A stretch of DNA of 64,000 nt from JAVBQG01 sp031549185 (GTDB lineage Bacteria > Synergistota > Synergistia > Synergistales > Synergistaceae): assembly GCA_031549185.1 (NCBI GenBank), contig JAVBQG010000005.1, forward strand, positions 1-64,000, written 5' to 3'. The notes below the pieces were generated by a model that worked only from the letters and a program-made list of their open reading frames with translations, ran no database searches and had not been told where the DNA came from. Shown piece after piece: positions 60,178-64,000 of this stretch. The stretch's first letter is position 1. Each line of letters begins with the position of its first letter. Both the position numbers and the translations under genes were made by a program.

Positions 60178-61368
60178 ATGAGCAACGTTCGACTGTTTTT
60201 CGCAACGCTTTTCATGATGGCGATTTGTAGCACAGCTTTCGCCGCGGAACCCGCGTTTCACATCGGCATCGCTACGCTGACCGTATCGCAGGCAGAGGAT
60301 ACATACCGCGCCGCTGAGCACATGACCAAGCTGTACGGCGAGGTGTCTAAGGGTGGTATGATCAAACACGTGACCCTGCCCGACAATTTCATGGCCGAGA
60401 TGGAGACGACTATTTCGCAGATCGCAAGCCTCGCAGACGACCCTAAAATGAAAGTCATCGTCGTCGACGATGCCATTCCCGGAACCGCGGAAGGCTTCCG
60501 CCGTGTCAAGGAAAAGCGCAAGGATATCCTCTGCTTCGCGGGAATGCCGCAGGAGGACCCCGTTGTCATCACCGAAGTGGCAGATCTCTCCCTCAATCCG
60601 GACAACATCACACGGGGATACCTGTTGGTACACACGGCAAAACAGCTTGGCGCAAAGGCGTTCGTCCATATTTCGTTCCCACGGCACATGGGTTTCGAAC
60701 TCCTGGCGCGCAGACGTGCCGTTATCGAACAGGCCTGCAAGGATCTGGGACTCAGATACGGTTTCGAGACGGCACCGGACCCCACCAGCGACGTAGGGTT
60801 GCCCGGCGCACAGCAATACATGCTGGAACAGGTTCCCAGCTGGGTTCAAAAGTACGGCAAGGACACCGCCTTCCTCGTAACCAACGACGGCCTGACCGAA
60901 CCTCTCTTGAGACAGGTAGCGGCGTACGGCGCGATCTGTGTCGAGCCGAGTTCTCCCTCCACGCTGATGGGTTATCCCGGAGCATTCGGGGTCGATCTGA
61001 AGAAAGAAGCGGGCAATTGGCTGGCGATCCAGAAAAAAGTGGAAGCCGCAGTCATTGCTGCGGGCGGCAAGGGCCGCATGGGTACCTGGACGTATTCCTT
61101 CAGCTGGAGTACAACCTGTGCACTCGCAGAACTGGGAAAGAATGTCGTCGAGGGCAAGGCGAAGCTGGGCAACATGAAAGACGTCTGGGCGGCTTACAAC
61201 AAATTCACGCCCGGCGTGGACTGGAACGGGAGTATTTATACCGACGCGAGCACCGGCACCAAAATGAAAAATTTCCTCATGGTCTACCAGGATACGTATA
61301 TCTTCGGCAAGGGCTACATGGGAACGCCAAAACTGAAGGTTCCAGCAAAATATGGCAACATCAAATAG
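60178..61368 (+). CDS. DUF3798-family exported binding-protein-like protein
   Basis: A 396-residue protein with a clear signal peptide (MSNVRLFFATLFMMAICSTA, cleavage near AFAAEP), so periplasmic. The mature part looks like a type I periplasmic-binding fold with alternating beta-alpha units (FHIGIATLTVSQ, KVIVVDDAIPGT, AKAFVHISFPRHMG, DTAFLVTNDGLTEPLL). It fits the DUF3798 family, common in Synergistota and some Firmicutes. No ABC permease or ATPase is adjacent, so transport is not supported. It is followed by a terminator and then an amidohydrolase gene. Family call from memory of characteristic blocks; function unknown. Confidence 0.8.
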   Translation: MSNVRLFFATLFMMAICSTAFAAEPAFHIGIATLTVSQAEDTYRAAEHMTKLYGEVSKGGMIKHVTLPDNFMAEMETTISQIASLADDPKMKVIVVDDAIPGTAEGFRRVKEKRKDILCFAGMPQEDPVVITEVADLSLNPDNITRGYLLVHTAKQLGAKAFVHISFPRHMGFELLARRRAVIEQACKDLGLRYGFETAPDPTSDVGLPGAQQYMLEQVPSWVQKYGKDTAFLVTNDGLTEPLLRQVAAYGAICVEPSSPSTLMGYPGAFGVDLKKEAGNWLAIQKKVEAAVIAAGGKGRMGTWTYSFSWSTTCALAELGKNVVEGKAKLGNMKDVWAAYNKFTPGVDWNGSIYTDASTGTKMKNFLMVYQDTYIFGKGYMGTPKLKVPAKYGNIK

Positions 61369-61393
61369 GTGACCAAAGGGGAAAAGTTTGTGC

Positions 61394-61424
61394 AGGCCTC
61401 CTGCCCCTCGGGAGGCCTTGTTTT
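61394..61424 (+). terminator. Terminator after the DUF3798 gene
   Basis: A perfect 8-bp stem AGGCCTCC (61394-61401) and GGAGGCCT (61411-61418) with a 9-base loop, followed by TGTTTT. The short T run suggests partial read-through into the amidohydrolase gene. Confidence 0.6.
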
Positions 61425-61448
61425 CGTACGTGAGGAAAGGGGTCGAAG

Positions 61449-62672
61449 ATGACTACCAAGCTATTTAAAAATTCTCTTCTGCTGGACTGCACCGGATCGG
61501 AGCCGCTTGCAAACGGGTGGGTCTGGACGGAGGACAATACCATCAAGGAGATCGGAGCCGGCAAGGCTCCCTCTCCACGAAACACGGAGGCGTTCGACTG
61601 CCGCGGCATGACCCTCATGCCCGGTCTGATCGATGCCCATATCCACGCCAGCCTTTTCGAAAACGACCTCGGCAGCATCTTCAGGCTGCACTACCCTGCC
61701 ATGCACTACGTAAACGCCATGGGAATCCTCAAGGATACGCTCGATCAGGGTTTCACCACTGTCAGAGACGCGGGTGGTGTCGACGCGGGTTTCAGGGTCG
61801 CCGTAGAGAGAGGCTTGATAACCGGGCCGAGCATAACGGTCTGCGGAAGATCCCTCAGCATGACCGGTGGACACGCTGACCCGCGTTACTCCACAGAGCA
61901 GAGCGCTCCCGCGTTCTCTCCTTTTTCGGCGAGCATCGCGGACGGCGTCCCCGAAGTGCAAAGGGCGGCACGCGAACAACTCCGACAGGGGGTCGACTAT
62001 CTGAAAATCATGGCGGGCGGCGGTTGCGCAAGTCAGGCGGACGAACCGGATACGGTGCAATACACACCGGCGGAGATCGAGGCCGTCGTATACGAAGCGT
62101 CCGCGGTCGGCAAGAAAGTCCTCGCGCACTGTTACTCCAACAGCAGCATGAAACTCTGCGCGAATTCCGGCGTCTACAGCATCGAACACGGCAACTACCT
62201 CGACGCGGCGACGGCCAGGTTGCTCAAGGAAAAGGGGTGCTGGCTCGTCCCCACGCTCACTACTTATTTCTTCATGAGCGAGAACGGAGAGAAACTAGGA
62301 ATCCCACCATACTTCCTCCGTAAGATGAAGCAGGTAAGGGAGCACGCCCTTGAGGCGGTACAGAACGCGATGGACGCCGGGGTCAATATCGGCTCCGGAT
62401 CGGATGTGGTCGGCGACGGACAGCCGCATAAAAATATGGAGATCGAGTTGAAGGCCAGAATAATGGGGCCGCTGAAAGCCATCATGTCCGCGACGAAAGA
62501 AAATGCCAAGCTTCTCTTCCAAGAGGATCGTATCGGAACACTTGGAGTCGGCAAGCAGGCAGACATGATTCTGGTGGACGGAAATCCGCTGGAAAATCCC
62601 GCCGCGTTTTCCGACAGGAACAACATCAAGATTATTTTGCAGCGCGGGGAGATCTATAAAAATATTCTCTAG
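61449..62672 (+). CDS. Metal-dependent amidohydrolase (imidazolonepropionase/prolidase-like)
   Basis: A cytoplasmic 407-residue TIM-barrel hydrolase of the amidohydrolase superfamily. The binuclear metal ligands are visible in order: H-x-H in GLIDAHIHAS; the bridging lysine in DYLKIMAGGG; histidines in VLAHCYS and IEHGNY; and the catalytic aspartate in IGSGSDVVG. The C-terminal small beta domain (LGVGKQADMILVDGNP) completes the fold. Relatives hydrolyse Xaa-Pro or N-acyl dipeptides or ring amides. The substrate here is unknown, but peptide catabolism would fit an amino-acid-fermenting anaerobe. GAGGAAAGGGG precedes the ATG. Confidence 0.88.
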   Translation: MTTKLFKNSLLLDCTGSEPLANGWVWTEDNTIKEIGAGKAPSPRNTEAFDCRGMTLMPGLIDAHIHASLFENDLGSIFRLHYPAMHYVNAMGILKDTLDQGFTTVRDAGGVDAGFRVAVERGLITGPSITVCGRSLSMTGGHADPRYSTEQSAPAFSPFSASIADGVPEVQRAAREQLRQGVDYLKIMAGGGCASQADEPDTVQYTPAEIEAVVYEASAVGKKVLAHCYSNSSMKLCANSGVYSIEHGNYLDAATARLLKEKGCWLVPTLTTYFFMSENGEKLGIPPYFLRKMKQVREHALEAVQNAMDAGVNIGSGSDVVGDGQPHKNMEIELKARIMGPLKAIMSATKENAKLLFQEDRIGTLGVGKQADMILVDGNPLENPAAFSDRNNIKIILQRGEIYKNIL

Positions 62673-62697
62673 CGTCACCGCATCGTCTTCTCACAAC

Positions 62698-62732
62698 AGA
62701 GGAACCCCTGCACCGTATGCGGGGGTTCCTCT
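62698..62732. terminator. Hairpin between the amidohydrolase gene and rnpB (convergent)
   Basis: A perfect 11-bp stem AGAGGAACCCC (62698-62708) and GGGGTTCCTCT (62722-62732). It lies exactly at the 3' end of RNase P RNA and 26 bases after the amidohydrolase stop. There is no long T run in either direction, so it may act as a 3'-end processing hairpin or a weak bidirectional terminator. Confidence 0.6.
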
Positions 62733-63070
62733 GCGAAAGCACTTCATAAGCCGGGTTTTGTCGTGTCCAGTCATTTATCTTGGTTTCGCCTTGCAGCGAA
62801 ACGCGAGCGATCGTACCCGGGAGTCAGCGGGCAGCCTCATCCTCCCCTATTCGATCTTGCTCCGGGTGGGGTTTACCAAGCCCGCAAGTCACCTCGCGGC
62901 TGGTGAGCTCTTACCTCGCCTTTTCACCCTTACTCCTCGCGGAGCGGTATTTTTTCTGTGGCACTTTCCTTGGGTTTGCACCCACAGGAGTTTCTCCTGC
63001 ACCCTGCCCTGTGGAGCCCGGACTTTCCTCCATCGGCACAAGCCGACAGCGACTGGATGAAATGCTTGCG
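62733..63070 (-). ncRNA. rnpB: RNase P RNA (bacterial type A)
   Basis: The catalytic RNA that matures tRNA 5' ends. Reading the minus strand, P1 is AAGCATTTCAT near the 5' end pairing with ATGAAGTGCTT near the 3' end (one G-U). The universally conserved 5' block GAGGAAAGTCCGGGCTCC and GGGCAGGGTGC follow, then AGTGCCACAGA, GGGTGAAAAGGCGAGGTAAGAGCTCACC, TGGTAAACCCCACCCGGAGC-type J11/12-P12 sequence, and the 3' block ATGACTGGACACGACAAAACCCGGCTTA. The length of about 338 is typical. Ends are set from P1 and are good to a few bases. Confidence 0.95.
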
Positions 63071-63076
63071 CGATTT

Positions 63077-63082
63077 ATTTTA
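63077..63082 (-). promoter_or_regulatory. rnpB -10 element
   Basis: TAAAAT on the minus strand, 7 bases before the inferred 5' end of RNase P RNA. Any -35 would fall near 63100-63105, next to the MCP stop codon, and is weak. Confidence 0.5.
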
Positions 63083-63109
63083 TCACAAATCGTCGCTCAG
63101 TTCCGCTTC

Positions 63110-64000
63110 TTATTTCAACGGCCTTTTTCCGAATTCGGGCATGAGCATCCGACGCTCGCTGGACGTTCTGTCACCGTACCGAAACATGGCCAGAAGCGCC
63201 TGAAGTTTATCTACGCCCTCGTTAAGGGAGTGCGCCTCCTTGGCAACGTTCTCGCTTGCCGAAGCCGTATCCTGCGTCGCCATCTTGATGGCATCCAGCG
63301 TATTCACGACCTCCGTCGTCGCTCGCGTCACCAAAGTCACGGAATTTGCCATTTCACTGCAGGCTGCGGCCTGTTCCTGCGCGCCCGCTGCAATGGTCTG
63401 CATATCGCCGCTGAGCGAGGCAACTTGTTTCAGGCCATCCGCCAATTTTCCCTGGGCCTCCGCCGCTTGCACAACAGTTTCGTCGAGGATGCTCCCCATC
63501 TCGCGGATGACGGAACTGGCGTTTCCGGTATCTGTCTGTAGCGTCGCAATCAGCTTCTGAACCTCCTGCGCCGCGTGCCCCGACTCCTCCGCCAGCTTTC
63601 GGACCTCCTCGGCGACGACCGCAAAACCTCGCCCCGCCTCACCGGCACGGGCTGCCTCAATCGCCGCGTTGAGCGCCAGCAGGTTCGTCTGATCCGCGAT
63701 ACCCGTAATGGTCGAGACGAACCCGGTAATGGCACCCACGGAAGTGCCGACCTTCCCTATGGATTCGCCGCTCTCTTTGGAGCGTTTTCCAACCACCTGC
63801 ATTTTATCCACAACGTTGTTTACCTCTGCAACAGCTTCTTGCGTCAGATCAGCCGTCCTCGTCGCCGCCTCTGCCCCACTTTCGGAAGACGACGCCATCG
63901 CGCCCGCGGATTGCGAAACCTCTTCGACCGCGCTATTGGTCTGTGCAAGCGAGGCTGAATTGGATACGGACAGCCTGACCACCTCGTCGACTGAGGACTT
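63110..64000 (-). CDS. Methyl-accepting chemotaxis protein, cytoplasmic signalling part (5'-truncated by window edge)
   Basis: The frame is open to the window end, so the sensor, membrane segments and HAMP domain are outside. The visible 296 residues are the long coiled-coil signalling domain. The hairpin tip is highly conserved: GIADQTNLLALNAAIEAARA then GEAGRGFAVVAEEVRKLAEES. Flanking Ala/Glu/Gln-rich heptads (for example EEVSQSAGAMASSSESG) include likely methylation sites. No CheR-binding pentapeptide is present at the C-terminus (FGKRPLK). It shows that the organism is chemotactic, but the ligand cannot be inferred. Confidence 0.95.
   Translation of the reverse strand, partial: KSSVDEVVRLSVSNSASLAQTNSAVEEVSQSAGAMASSSESGAEAATRTADLTQEAVAEVNNVVDKMQVVGKRSKESGESIGKVGTSVGAITGFVSTITGIADQTNLLALNAAIEAARAGEAGRGFAVVAEEVRKLAEESGHAAQEVQKLIATLQTDTGNASSVIREMGSILDETVVQAAEAQGKLADGLKQVASLSGDMQTIAAGAQEQAAACSEMANSVTLVTRATTEVVNTLDAIKMATQDTASASENVAKEAHSLNEGVDKLQALLAMFRYGDRTSSERRMLMPEFGKRPLK

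Noticed and set aside
62780..63541. Plus-strand ORF across RNase P RNA and the chemotaxis gene
   Set aside because: The first half is antisense to conserved rnpB sequence and the second half to the MCP signalling domain.

Overview
The window looks like chromosomal core sequence from a GC-rich bacterium, probably phylum Synergistota. That assignment is an inference from gene content: a V/A-type ATPase, a complete GatCAB operon, L21-Prp-L27 with an N-terminally extended L27, a DUF3798 exported protein, a meso-DAP-type MurE (DNPR motif), and many GTG/TTG starts in stop-start overlaps. No phage, transposase, CRISPR array or plasmid function was found. The only repeat-like elements are two short palindromic intergenic sequences.

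Layout. Positions 1-26665 are mostly on the + strand. In order they hold: the end of a V-type ATPase operon (B, D); tRNA-Arg(ACG); a cupin; leuS-holA; pgsA; rubredoxin; miaB-comEA-comEC; coaX-dus; lysS-ligA; gatCAB; rplU-prp-rpmA; and obg-nadD-two tandem LytR-CpsA-Psr genes-rsfS. Three small genes are on the minus strand: a CPHC thioredoxin-fold protein, rpsT and a secreted hypothetical. Positions 26789-59771 are almost solid minus strand. Read in the direction of transcription this is the dcw cluster (mraZ-rsmH-ftsL-ftsI-murE-murF-mraY-murD-ftsW-murG-murC-murB-ftsQ-ftsA-ftsZ), then an uncharacterised radical SAM gene and a SPOR-domain gene, a molybdenum-cofactor block (two moeA paralogues, moaA, moaC, a mogA-like fusion), rapZ-yvcK-whiA, a glycogen debranching enzyme, and gap-pgk-tpiA. 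Positions 60178-62672 (+) carry a DUF3798 protein and a metal-dependent amidohydrolase. The window closes with RNase P RNA and a truncated chemotaxis receptor, both on the minus strand.

How the genes work together. The dcw genes make the UDP-MurNAc-pentapeptide and lipid II precursors and the divisome. Many neighbours overlap by 4 bases (ATGA, GTGA or TTGA), so translation is probably coupled through the run. A 10-bp-periodic AGTGG repeat array sits between a -10 box and mraZ and looks like an MraZ autoregulatory operator. The translation genes (leuS, lysS, gatCAB, miaB, dus, rplU, rpmA, rpsT, obg, rsfS, tRNA-Arg, rnpB) form a second theme.

No wholly new system is evident. The least explained items are the radical SAM/SPOR pair behind ftsZ, the MogA-like protein with an unassigned N-terminal half, the linkage of cofactor synthesis to the division cluster, a ComEC without its usual C-terminal nuclease-like domain, and the MITE-like element at 2098-2189.
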